Below, in pieces: positions 44,378 to 51,341 of a stretch of 64,000 bases of DNA; positions within the stretch are counted from its first letter, which is position 1; every line of letters begins with the position of its first letter. The DNA comes from Halorarum salinum. Its GTDB lineage: Archaea; Halobacteriota; Halobacteria; Halobacteriales; Haloferacaceae. The notes under the pieces are model-generated. The model saw only the letters and a program-made list of their open reading frames with translations, did not search any database and was not told where the DNA came from. The translations under genes were made by a program, and so were the position numbers. The stretch is from the NCBI RefSeq assembly GCF_013402875.1, contig NZ_CP058579.1:992001-1056000 (forward strand), given 5' to 3'.

Positions 44378-45078
44378 TCACCGCTCACCATACGTCGTGT
44401 GGAGCGCCTTCGCAGTTTGCTTCCCGCTTAGACGAACGTATTTGTTCGCCGCCGAAATTTTTCCCCAGCCCATGAACGACTGGAGGGCAGTCGCAGGGAG
44501 GCCATGATAGGCGTGATACGTCGCGGCGGTCGCGCGAAGTGCGTGCGGATACAGTTTACTTCGATCCATCCCTGCCTCTTCGGCCACGCGGGTCACGCGA
44601 CGGTTCACGGAGACCCTGGATTTCTGATAGCCATCGTCGAGGGCAAGTTCCTCGAACCATTCTGCTAGCGCTTCGTCGAAGCCGTACGGAATCGCTCGGA
44701 TTGCATGCTCCGGTTTCGGTTCTCACCACAGTTCCATCGCGTCAAGGGGATTGAGGTCGGAGCCGTTCTCGGCGGCCGATAACGCCTGCTTGGTGCAGTA
44801 GCCGCAAATGGTGTCGTTGTCGCCCTTGGTATACGGGCCGTGTGCGGGGATCTTCACGCGTGAGCGCTCTATGTTGATCCACGAAGGCCGGAGATGACAG
44901 AGTTCTCCAGGTCGCATTCCGAATCCCGAATGCCGACGAGATCAGCGTACGTTCCGAACTTGAGCACCGCACGCTCATTGCTTGCGTCCAGTTAATCAGT
45001 CTCGGCTTGCTGAATGAACTGGAGCGTCTCCTCACGGAACTGTGCTCGGTCGCCGACGGTGATGTGAAGCGTGGTCAT
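44378..45078 (-). pseudogene. Chimeric relic: start of an HVO_A0114-type HTH gene joined to the C-terminal part of a tyrosine integrase
   Basis: From ATG 45076-45078 the frame reads MTTLHITVGDRAQFREETLQ, a start typical of HVO_A0114-family regulators, then a TAA at 44992-44994, then LDASNERAVLKFGTYADLVG in the same frame. From there the sequence becomes integrase: IRDSGMRPGELCHLRP if one missing base near 44918-44922 is restored, followed by the Cys-pair region ICGYCTKQ. A TGA at 44723-44725 stands where relatives have Trp (LW-stop-EPKP). The end has HALRATAATY, LQSFMGWGKI and the Tyr of ANKYVRL. So at least two stops and one frameshift exist. An intact HVO_A0114-type gene is at 48161-48610. 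Confidence 0.7.
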
Positions 45079-45259
45079 GGTCGGGTGTATTAGATGCGTA
45101 TTGTATCTGCTGTCAATCGTACAACTTCGACCCCTATACCGTCGCAGTGACAGCATCGTTGATGCGTACTGTCGCGGAACCGTCCCGCTTTGTAGTAGTC
45201 CTCGCCCCACTCGAATACGACACTGGCACACAGGTCGTGAATGTCGCCTTGCTCTACTG

Positions 45260-46405
45260 TCACTTGAGGATGTTGAACACATCGACTGCTTTGTACTCCT
45301 TCCCACGTTCTTTGCCGGTCACCTCTTCGATAAGGCCATCTGCTTCGAGATTGTCGACGATCTTGTAGGCGGTACGGCGTGAGACATCGAGATACTCCAC
45401 GAGGTCAGGTGCCGTGAAATACGGATACTGGAGCAACTGACGAGCGAACTTGTCCGTGTTCGTACTGCCTGAGTACTCTTCCTCGTAGCGTTCTTGGAGT
45501 TCACGGAGTTGATGGGTCCGGTCGTACGACGTCTCAGCCTGGCTTCGGAGTCCCTCGAGGAAGAACGTGAGCCATTCCTCCCACGCACCTTCCTCACTTA
45601 CTGTCCGCATGTGCTCGACGTACTCGACTTTGTGACGATTGAAATACGCACTCGGGTAGATGTATGGACTTTCCAGATAGCCTTCGTCTGTCAAGTAGAG
45701 GATAATGAGAAGTCGGCCAAGACGACCGTTTCCGTCGGAAAACGGGTGGACTGTCTCGAAGAAGTAGTGAAGGATAGCGGCGTCTACGAGTGAATGGTAC
45801 TGTCCACCCATCTGAATATACGACTCAAGCGACTGCATGAGCCCATCGACCCCTTCTGGCGTCGGTGGGATGAACGGATGTTGTCCGGACTGTGGACTCG
45901 TCAGATGAACCATGTGGTCACGGAAGTCGCCGACGACGTCACCCTCGTTCCGGATATCTTCGAGAAGCATCGAGTGGAGCTCTTTGATAAGCGAGAGCGT
46001 TATCGACGCTCCGCTCCCGATTCTGTCGAGCCCATACGTGAGCGCGGTCTCGTAATTGAGGGCCTCCTTCAGATCTTTCTCGATTTTCGTGTCAGCTTCG
46101 CCTGAGGGGTGCTTTGTGTGATACGCCTCGACATCCTGAAACGCGACGTCTGCGCCTTCGATGCGTGCGGATTCGACAGCCTCGATACGAATGAGCGAGG
46201 TGTAGAGAACTGCGGAGAAGTCGACCGTTGAGCTGATACCGTCAACACGTCCAATTTGATACGCGGCATCGGCCACCAGATCGTGCGTTTGTTCGGAGAT
46301 CCTGAGCTTGGGCTCTACTGGGAGCGGCTCCGGTGAATAGTACGGGTTTGGATGATGGGGGACGTATTTTCCCGGTGCGCTATCGGGAAGCTCTTTGGTG
46401 GGCAT
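45260..46405 (-). CDS. Fic family protein with C-terminal winged helix
   Basis: 381 residues from ATG 46403-46405 (MPTKELPDSAPGKYVP). An N-terminal helical part contains SARIEGADVAF, an S/T-x-x-x-E/D-G-like inhibitory helix. The Fic core carries HPFSDGNGRLGR at about 219-230, which matches HxFx(D/E)GNGRxxR with all catalytic residues. Residues about 320-381 are a winged helix (VEYLDVSRRTAYKIVDNLEADGLI, EEVTGKERGKEYKA). Fic enzymes attach AMP to target proteins; this three-part layout is the Fic_N-Fic-wHTH class, often toxin-like or regulatory. A very AT-rich region with TATATAAACATATATAC near 46545-46561 lies upstream and may hold the promoter. Confidence 0.9.
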   Translation of the reverse strand: MPTKELPDSAPGKYVPHHPNPYYSPEPLPVEPKLRISEQTHDLVADAAYQIGRVDGISSTVDFSAVLYTSLIRIEAVESARIEGADVAFQDVEAYHTKHPSGEADTKIEKDLKEALNYETALTYGLDRIGSGASITLSLIKELHSMLLEDIRNEGDVVGDFRDHMVHLTSPQSGQHPFIPPTPEGVDGLMQSLESYIQMGGQYHSLVDAAILHYFFETVHPFSDGNGRLGRLLIILYLTDEGYLESPYIYPSAYFNRHKVEYVEHMRTVSEEGAWEEWLTFFLEGLRSQAETSYDRTHQLRELQERYEEEYSGSTNTDKFARQLLQYPYFTAPDLVEYLDVSRRTAYKIVDNLEADGLIEEVTGKERGKEYKAVDVFNILK

Positions 46406-46679
46406 TTCGGTGGTATAACTATCCGTCTCTATTGGTATAGTTGTTTTTATAGTAGGTATACGTAATCGCTGCGTGAGTACTTTCGTGGATAGAGGCACGC
46501 GAATCGTATAACGTGCGACCGCCGATACGACTCCTATGTGCAATAGATATATAAACATATATACGGATAGCGTGGATTTCAGGGCTGATGTGTTACGATA
46601 GCGCTGCTGTTGCACATCCGCCGGACCACCCATAGAGGTCCTCAGGTGTCTCTCGACGCTCGACTGTTCTCAGCACTTG

Positions 46680-47123
46680 CTAGGACCACAGTGTCTCGAG
46701 GCGCTGCTCTATCGCAGCGAGCACCGTTGAGTAGACGTCGAGTGGATGGAGCGAGGGAAGTTCGAGATCAGTGAGTTCGGTTGCAGTCGGCGGCTCATGG
46801 AAGTGCACCCGGGTATTGTGTGCGTTCGGATGCCAATCCCAGCGACAGTCCCATTGTTCTCCAGCATCGCGTTCTTCAATGTAGTGTATCGAGAAGTCAC
46901 CAGTCGTGAACCATCGGACGTCGAGTCGAGCCGCTGTCACTGATTCCGGGTATCGCTCTGTATCCAGGCGTGCACGGAGGAGGTGCGGCTCGTATGAATC
47001 CGGATCGAACGCTGTCTGGGCGACGAGCGAATCCGACGCAAGGTGTCGTTCCAAGAGGCGCAACGTCTGTCGATCCGGTGGTCCCATCGAGTCAGGCGCT
47101 GAATCATCCGGTGGCTGCCTCAT
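46680..47123 (-). CDS. Hypothetical protein paired with a DUF7342-type regulator
   Basis: 147 residues, acidic, with RLLERHLASDSLVAQTAFDPDSY, a beta-sheet-like centre (ARLDVRWFTTGDFSIHYIEE) and DCRWDWHPNAHNTRVHFHEPP rich in His, Trp and Arg. The C-terminus is helical (PLDVYSTVLAAIEQRLETLW). Its start codon directly abuts the stop of the winged-helix gene upstream (47124). In haloarchaea this kind of regulator/hypothetical pair recurs in accessory regions, and the layout resembles the TumE-like modules. A toxin role is a guess from arrangement; no nuclease motif is certain. Confidence 0.6.
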   Translation of the reverse strand: MRQPPDDSAPDSMGPPDRQTLRLLERHLASDSLVAQTAFDPDSYEPHLLRARLDTERYPESVTAARLDVRWFTTGDFSIHYIEERDAGEQWDCRWDWHPNAHNTRVHFHEPPTATELTDLELPSLHPLDVYSTVLAAIEQRLETLWS

Positions 47124-47651
47124 CTACGCCGGAATCAGATGCCCATCGTTCTGGGAGAGCTGGCGAGCGAGTTCATACAGCCGAATATCCCGAATCACGC
47201 CCTGCCACTCGCTGACCGCGGTCATCCGTTCGTGGATGGTTTCGTGATCACAGTAGTCGAACACGGAGACGTCTGTTGGGTCTGTCGTCCCGAACTGCGC
47301 TTCGTATTCCGTACGCTGTGCTTCGAGCGCCTCCACACGGTCGAGTATCTCGTCGACGGAGAGCTCGGTTGCGATCCGACTGGCGTCCTGCCATTCGAGA
47401 TACCCCTCGTTTCGTTCGTATTTCGCAGGGCGGCTGTCCCTATCCGCGTGGACGATGCCCATGTCCGCCAAGCGGTCGAGATGCTTTTTCGCGGCGTTCG
47501 GAGAGCAGTTGGCGATGGCTGCGATCTCAGTGGACGCGGTCGGCGACGTGATCCCAAGGACGACGTCATAGATACGTCCAAACGTGTCTGTTCCCGCTTG
47601 CCACCGTCGCTGGGCAGCGTCGGCGTCTGGAGTCGGATCGAACTCGGTCAT
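47124..47651 (-). CDS. Winged-helix regulator (DUF7342 type)
   Basis: 175 residues. Residues about 25-85 are a winged helix: TFGRIYDVVLGITSPTAST, EIAAIANCSPNAAKKHLDRL, ADMGIVHADRDSRPAKYERN. The second half is helical with SVDEILDRVEALEAQRTEYE and ends in RLYELARQLSQNDGHLIPA. This combination is widespread in haloarchaea as a small regulator upstream of a conserved partner gene. It is probably an autoregulatory DNA-binding protein and, if the pair is a toxin-antitoxin module, the antitoxin. Confidence 0.8.
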   Translation of the reverse strand: MTEFDPTPDADAAQRRWQAGTDTFGRIYDVVLGITSPTASTEIAAIANCSPNAAKKHLDRLADMGIVHADRDSRPAKYERNEGYLEWQDASRIATELSVDEILDRVEALEAQRTEYEAQFGTTDPTDVSVFDYCDHETIHERMTAVSEWQGVIRDIRLYELARQLSQNDGHLIPA

Positions 47652-47819
47652 ACCTGCCTGTCAGTGGTCTTGCTCAATATATCTTCGTATCCCTCAAATA
47701 TATGTGGACTCACTGCGTACCCCTGCTGGAAGCGCTCGATACCCCCATTGAGGGGACGATCGAGTTGATGGACGCCGATCACTCCTCACACCAGCCACAC
47801 TTTCAGCAGTTCCGTGCGA

Positions 47820-47933
47820 TCATGACTTTTCCCGCCTTCGGCGGCGGCACGCAGTGCATCCCACCTGATGCTGAGGGCGGTCGATCTGGCCCGACTTCCA
47901 TCGTAACGGGTCCCCACACGCAGGGCACGCCAT
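47820..47933 (-). CDS. Small zinc-ribbon-like protein, 37 residues
   Basis: ATG 47931-47933 opens 37 codons to TGA 47820-47822. The product begins MACPACGDPLRWKSGQ and has a second pair in VGCTACRRRR, so two CxxC knuckles lie 20 residues apart, enough for one zinc ribbon, with a basic tail. Small two-CPxCG proteins are numerous in haloarchaea. The remaining 227 nt up to the next gene show nothing else. Shortness makes chance possible. Confidence 0.4.
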   Translation of the reverse strand: MACPACGDPLRWKSGQIDRPQHQVGCTACRRRRREKS

Positions 47934-48160
47934 AGCCGTCCAGATGACCACCGCTGCGTTCACCAGAAAGGATGATTGTTACTAATTCACACAATCGTCG
48001 AAGCCGAGTGGATAGGGCGGCCCGGCGAGAGCCCGGATTGGATGGGGGTGAGACGGCAACTAGCCTATTTCTGTGTTCAGCAATTGGGCGACGGAGGGGC
48101 TGTTCGCCCAACTGCGATGCGAACTGATCGCGGTGATGAGTGTTCGGGCCTCCTCGTGGG

Positions 48161-48610
48161 TTATGGCGCGGCAGTGGCCGTGCCGCCAGCCGCTGGATCG
48201 AACGGGAGGGTGATGACGAGTTCGTCGAACCAGACGACCGGGCGCTTACTCTGGCCGTCTTCCTCGAAGAAGATGATTCCCAGCTGGGCGAGCCGACTGA
48301 GTTCCTCGTGGACGTTCTTCACATCCCGGTCAACAACCCGTGCGGCCTCGTTGATGCTGGATGGCTCTTCTCGACGGATGGCTTCGATGAGATTGAGGAC
48401 GCGCGGCGTCAACGTCTCCATCAGGTCGTCGTAGCTGGTGAACGAGAGCATCGGCGTGGAATCCACCGCGTCGCCCCGTTCGAGCGTCTCGATCCCGTCG
48501 GTGACGTCGTCGTGGAACTCACTGGACGACTTCACAGTCACGACGAGGGTTGATTCGCCCCGGAGCTGTTCGCGCTCCATCGGATGCAGCGGCGGCGTGG
48601 TATCGTTCAT
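48161..48610 (-). CDS. HVO_A0114-family DNA-binding protein, probable antitoxin
   Basis: 149 residues from ATG 48608-48610 (MNDTTPPLHPMEREQLRG). Residues about 18-65 form a strand-rich entry (STLVVTVKSSSEFHDDVTDG, MLSFTSYDDLMETLT) and residues about 66-120 a winged helix (RVLNLIEAIRREEPSSINEA, VVDRDVKNVHEELSRLAQLG, IIFFEEDGQSKRPVVWFDE). From general knowledge the family sits beside TumE-type toxin genes in haloarchaea. The upstream partner ends 23 nt before this start. I infer TumA-like antitoxin and autoregulator function. Confidence 0.8.
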   Translation of the reverse strand: MNDTTPPLHPMEREQLRGESTLVVTVKSSSEFHDDVTDGIETLERGDAVDSTPMLSFTSYDDLMETLTPRVLNLIEAIRREEPSSINEAARVVDRDVKNVHEELSRLAQLGIIFFEEDGQSKRPVVWFDELVITLPFDPAAGGTATAAP

Positions 48611-48633
48611 GGTATCACCGTGGTGTGATGGCC

Positions 48634-48972
48634 TCACTTGACCTCGAACTCGGATTTCGGGATTCCGCTCCAGAACCGTTCCCAGAGTTCGACCATCCCA
48701 GGGAACGTGATTGTGTCTGGGTCGGGGTCCGGTGCGTCGTGCAGTTCGTGCCCTTTGGTGTCCTCGTGCGAGTTGTCGTACCGACGAATCGTCCCATCGT
48801 CAAGCGTGCGGGGCGGTTCCGGCTCCGTCGCGCCGTAGTGGAGCTTGTATGCCCACCCAGACGGGTACGCGTCACAGTCTGTCCGCATGCAGAACACGCG
48901 GACGACGGTCCCGTCGGGGTACTTCCTCCCCTCGCTCACGCCATCGAGGTCGTCGTCGGTCAGCGAGGCCAT
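48634..48972 (-). CDS. TumE-like (DUF6516) probable toxin
   Basis: 112 residues from ATG 48970-48972 (MASLTDDDLDGVSEGR); a second ATG lies two codons earlier. Features are the strand pair VVRVFCMRTDCDAYPSGWAY and LHYGATEPEPPRTLDDGTIR, RRYDNSHEDTKGHELH, and the end TFPGMVELWERFWSG. This His/Asp-rich arrangement of a small beta-sheet protein matches TumE-like toxins paired with HVO_A0114-type regulators. TumE-type proteins are thought to act as toxins on RNA; the catalytic residues are not settled here. Toxin before antitoxin in gene order is normal for this family. Confidence 0.7.
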   Translation of the reverse strand: MASLTDDDLDGVSEGRKYPDGTVVRVFCMRTDCDAYPSGWAYKLHYGATEPEPPRTLDDGTIRRYDNSHEDTKGHELHDAPDPDPDTITFPGMVELWERFWSGIPKSEFEVK

Positions 48973-49101
48973 CCTCATCCATTGGTACACAGACCAATAC
49001 AATAAGGCTATTGGTCGGGAGAACAATAGGGGTCCTGAGCGGCGAGGGTAGTGGTCGCCACAGCAGCGTGGCCGTCGTGATACTGTGTGATGTCCTGACG
49101 G

Positions 49102-49266
49102 TCAGAAATGACTTTGGGCGGCACAGAGACGGTACGCGAAGTGAGGAGAGACTAGAGGGGGGTCCGACACGGTGTCGGGGTCGTGGTCGGCGTCAGCACG
49201 GGTGACGGCGAGACTCACGAGTGCGCTCGTGTCGGCGACGACCGCCCGCAGGCGTGGCCTGCGCAT
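49102..49266 (-). pseudogene. Truncated PIN-domain toxin relic
   Basis: ATG 49264-49266 opens 54 codons: a basic start, then AVVADTSALVSLAVTRADAD, the first strand and catalytic Asp of PIN nucleases, after which it ends at TGA 49102-49104 in unrelated sequence. PIN toxins need about 130-150 residues and three more acids, so this is a broken copy. It overlaps the 3' end of the RHH gene by about 50 nt in another frame, the spacing expected for a former antitoxin-toxin pair. Confidence 0.55.
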
Positions 49267-49631
49267 CGCTGGTCGGCGTCATCGGGTGCACCCGTCGTCG
49301 CGTCCCTACCATAGCTATCGACGTCGTCCGGCGCGGCAAGATCCAGTGGCTCACCCTCGAGATCCGCTTTGAGGAGGCGCAACCACTGGGCAGTTTCGGC
49401 CCCGACCAGTTGTTTGACCGTCTCGACCTCGAGCTGGTCGTCGTCGTACGTGGTCGCGCCCAACTCCTGGACGATCTCGCTATCTGCCGTGTCCTCGATA
49501 TATACACGGCTGGCCTCGACGAGCAGATCTGTCCGATCCGTGTCGAACAGGTCGGCGATCGCATTGAGCCGGCCAACGAGGTACTCCGGCGACTGAAAGT
49601 GCACTCGTCGTAGCCCGTCACTCGCGCTCAT
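49215..49631 (-). CDS. Ribbon-helix-helix protein, orphan antitoxin-like
   Basis: 138 residues from ATG 49629-49631 (MSASDGLRRVHFQSPEYLVG). The start strand RRVHFQSPEYL and helices LNAIADLFDTDRTDLLVEAS / VYIEDTADSEIVQELG look like a ribbon-helix-helix DNA-binding domain. An acidic C-terminal half (YDDDQLEVETVKQLVGAETA) follows, as in VapB/AbrB-type antitoxins that wrap the toxin. The last 30 residues are Gly/Ser/Arg-rich and may be out of frame with the ancestral end. The PIN gene behind it is truncated, so this antitoxin may now serve another toxin or only as a repressor. Confidence 0.65.
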   Translation of the reverse strand: MSASDGLRRVHFQSPEYLVGRLNAIADLFDTDRTDLLVEASRVYIEDTADSEIVQELGATTYDDDQLEVETVKQLVGAETAQWLRLLKADLEGEPLDLAAPDDVDSYGRDATTGAPDDADQRCAGHACGRSSPTRAHS

Positions 49632-49755
49632 TCCACGTACATGTGTTGGACACTTGAGCAATACGAGTCCGCTGTCTGTACACAACGTGCACATCGCTCG
49701 GGGCCGGGGTAGCCTCGCGCACCAACCACACCCGACCAGCGACCTCGCGTTACCC

Positions 49756-50190
49756 TCAACTGACGAGGCTCGGATCGAGTCGCTCGTACACTCCCTCGAA
49801 ATCGTCGTCGAAGCTCACGAGGTGATCGATCGAGAGGTGCTCACAGTGCGCGACAGCCACCGCATCCGTGAAACCCAGTGTCTGATCTGCGTACGTCTCG
49901 AAGACGTCGAGCGCCGACTCGAATACGTCCGGGTCGACGTGTTCGACGTTGATGATCTCGGGGAACGAGTCCCGCCCGAGAATGCGGGCAGCGACCGTGC
50001 GGGCCGCCTCGAAGTCGCGAGTTCGCCGCCGTGTCAGCGTTACGACCTCATCGAAGACGTAATCGTTCGTATATGGTTGTCCGAACTCCCCATCGAGCAG
50101 CGCGTCGAAGAAGATTCGGGCGTCGTCGTGTCGCGTGGCGTCGCTATCGTGATGCGCGTAGAAGACGCCGGTATCAATGAAGACGCTCAT
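49756..50190 (-). CDS. vapC: VapC-like PIN-domain ribonuclease toxin
   Basis: 144 residues, a full-length PIN domain. The acids are at the expected places: Asp6 in VFIDTGVFYA, the helix with YVFDEVVTLTRRR, then the FTDAVAVAHCEHLSIDHLVSF segment with its Asp, and FDDDFEGV near the end. These coordinate Mg/Mn for RNA cleavage. Its ATG overlaps the stop of the VapB gene (ATGA at 50187-50190), the standard VapBC order. The usual target of VapC toxins is tRNA or rRNA; which one here is unknown. Confidence 0.9.
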   Translation of the reverse strand: MSVFIDTGVFYAHHDSDATRHDDARIFFDALLDGEFGQPYTNDYVFDEVVTLTRRRTRDFEAARTVAARILGRDSFPEIINVEHVDPDVFESALDVFETYADQTLGFTDAVAVAHCEHLSIDHLVSFDDDFEGVYERLDPSLVS

Positions 50191-50462
50191 CCGTAGAGGA
50201 GGTCGTCGATGTCGTCCTCTCCAGTCTTGTGGCCGGAGGAAACGATCCCCTCGTGAAACGTCCCTCGCTCCTCGTCATCGACCGGGACGCGCTGCTCCCG
50301 AAAGGACTCGATGAACGACGCCTTCGACGCGTACGCGTCGTCGACGAGCCGTTCGAGGACCTCCTGCTGTGTGATGCGCTTTCCCGTCTCGAGCCGGATC
50401 TCCGCCTGCAATCGCTCGAGTCGAGATTTCGTCGCGTCATCGAGTTTGACGGACGTCGCCAT
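50187..50462 (-). CDS. vapB: VapB-like antitoxin
   Basis: 91 residues from ATG 50460-50462. MATSVKLDDATKSRLERLQA is a ribbon-helix-helix start, followed by GKRITQQEVLERLVDDAYA. The C-terminal part is charged and likely disordered until it binds VapC (TGEDDIDDLLYG). The frame is open further upstream, but that part is Arg/Ser-rich and rejected. VapB neutralises VapC and represses the shared promoter. Confidence 0.88.
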   Translation of the reverse strand: MATSVKLDDATKSRLERLQAEIRLETGKRITQQEVLERLVDDAYASKASFIESFREQRVPVDDEERGTFHEGIVSSGHKTGEDDIDDLLYG

Positions 50463-50541
50463 ATGTGTGGTAGTATCTTCTACTGAATAACTATTTCTAC
50501 CACTCCCGGCTCTACGGGTACCGCTCGAGACGTGACGCACA

Positions 50542-50760
50542 TCACGGCCCCGCAAACCCATCCGGCAGACACACCGGCGTCGCCTCGAACTGGACGTCCC
50601 TGACCGGTTCCATCCCGACCTGGTACCAGGGGTCCTCGGCGTGCTCGCGACGGAGTTCGATGCGATTCCAGCCACCGCGCTCGGGTGCGGGCTGGAACAC
50701 GTGCTGGCGCTGGCCATCCTCGTCAAGTTCGTACGTGATCGCGAATCGGTGAGCCGTCAC
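50542..50760 (-). CDS. Small hypothetical protein, 72 residues
   Basis: MTAHRFAITYELDEDGQRQH is followed by VFQPAPERGGWNRIELRREH and EDPWYQVGMEPVRDVQFEA: a small, mostly beta protein with no known motif. The ATG overlaps the stop of the zinc-protein gene upstream (ATGA at 50757-50760). The pair looks like an operon of small haloarchaeal accessory proteins. Function unknown. Confidence 0.6.
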   Translation of the reverse strand: MTAHRFAITYELDEDGQRQHVFQPAPERGGWNRIELRREHAEDPWYQVGMEPVRDVQFEATPVCLPDGFAGP

Positions 50761-51005
50761 CGCGTCTCACCTGTCGAGCCGCGCGAGCCGACCGTGACTG
50801 GAATCCGTGTGAGGACGAGCCCGCATCGCTCACAACAATCGAGTACGTCGAAGCCGATACGCGCCAGTGTCCGATCAGACTGCCGGTGGGGACAGCGACT
50901 CGGTAGGCCGACGAGCGGGTCCGCCGACTGCTGTGCGCCTCGGTTGATGGCGATGAACTGTTCGAGACGGTCGAACCGTTGGGTGGGTGTCGATGATGGT
51001 GACAT
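50757..51005 (-). CDS. Small zinc-finger-like protein, 82 residues
   Basis: ATG 51003-51005 (MSPSSTPTQRFDRLEQFIAI). A helix is followed by SRCPHRQSDRTLARIGFDVL and then DCCERCGLVLTRIP, so one CxH-like and one CxxC pair could bind zinc. The start was chosen because the shared hairpin element lies 5 nt in front of it. It belongs to the group of genes (ArdC-like, TFB, SWIM) that share this element, although it is 42 kb away. Confidence 0.65.
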   Translation of the reverse strand: MSPSSTPTQRFDRLEQFIAINRGAQQSADPLVGLPSRCPHRQSDRTLARIGFDVLDCCERCGLVLTRIPVTVGSRGSTGETR

Positions 51006-51010
51006 GCAAG

Positions 51011-51040
51011 GCACCTCACCCCGCAGGGGTGCCGACAAAC
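51011..51040 (-). promoter_or_regulatory. Shared AT-box plus GC-hairpin element upstream of the 82-residue zinc protein
   Basis: On the - strand TTTGTC is followed by GGCACCCCTGCGGGGTGAGG and TGCC, then the ATG at 51005. CACCCC and GGGGTG pair across TGC as a perfect 6-bp stem, the best of the four copies. AT box to ATG is about 28 nt, as in the ArdC-like gene. Confidence 0.5.
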
Positions 51041-51047
51041 TCCCATC

Positions 51048-51123
51048 GCGTGCACACCGGGCGAGTGGGGGCGACGCTCGAGTTCGAGTACACACCGAGC
51101 GGGGTGGGACTGGACGGGGCCGC
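51048..51123 (+). repeat. Dispersed repeat, copy A
   Basis: GCGTGCACACCGGGCGAGTG begins a 76-nt sequence whose close copy occurs at 52930-52999 in the same orientation. The first 30 nt differ at two positions; the last 25 nt (GAGCGGGGTGGGACTGGACG and onward) also match, while the middle differs in length by about 6 nt. The two copies flank the DUF234 ATPase gene. Confidence 0.7.
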
Positions 51124-51341
51124 GCTTCATGAGTGCCACCCGGGGCGTCGCCTCCCGCACAGTCACACGAAGTCGAGAGCGGGCGTCAGGTTTCGGTGGA
51201 AGACGGCCAACTGGGGTACGAGGTAACGCCTCACCGCTCGGGTCGTGGACCAAACCTGCTCGTCTGGGACGGGACTGGTAGCGACGTCGCAACTGTGACG
51301 TGACCGTTATGTATTTCTCACCGACGAATGGATAGCCCTCG

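Noticed and set aside
5855-44725. TGA read as Trp (stop-codon reassignment), suggested by two Trp-to-TGA sites
   Set aside because: TGA ends many intact genes here (for example wecC-coupled and EPS genes), and the second site lies in a gene with further stops and a frameshift. Simple decay explains both.
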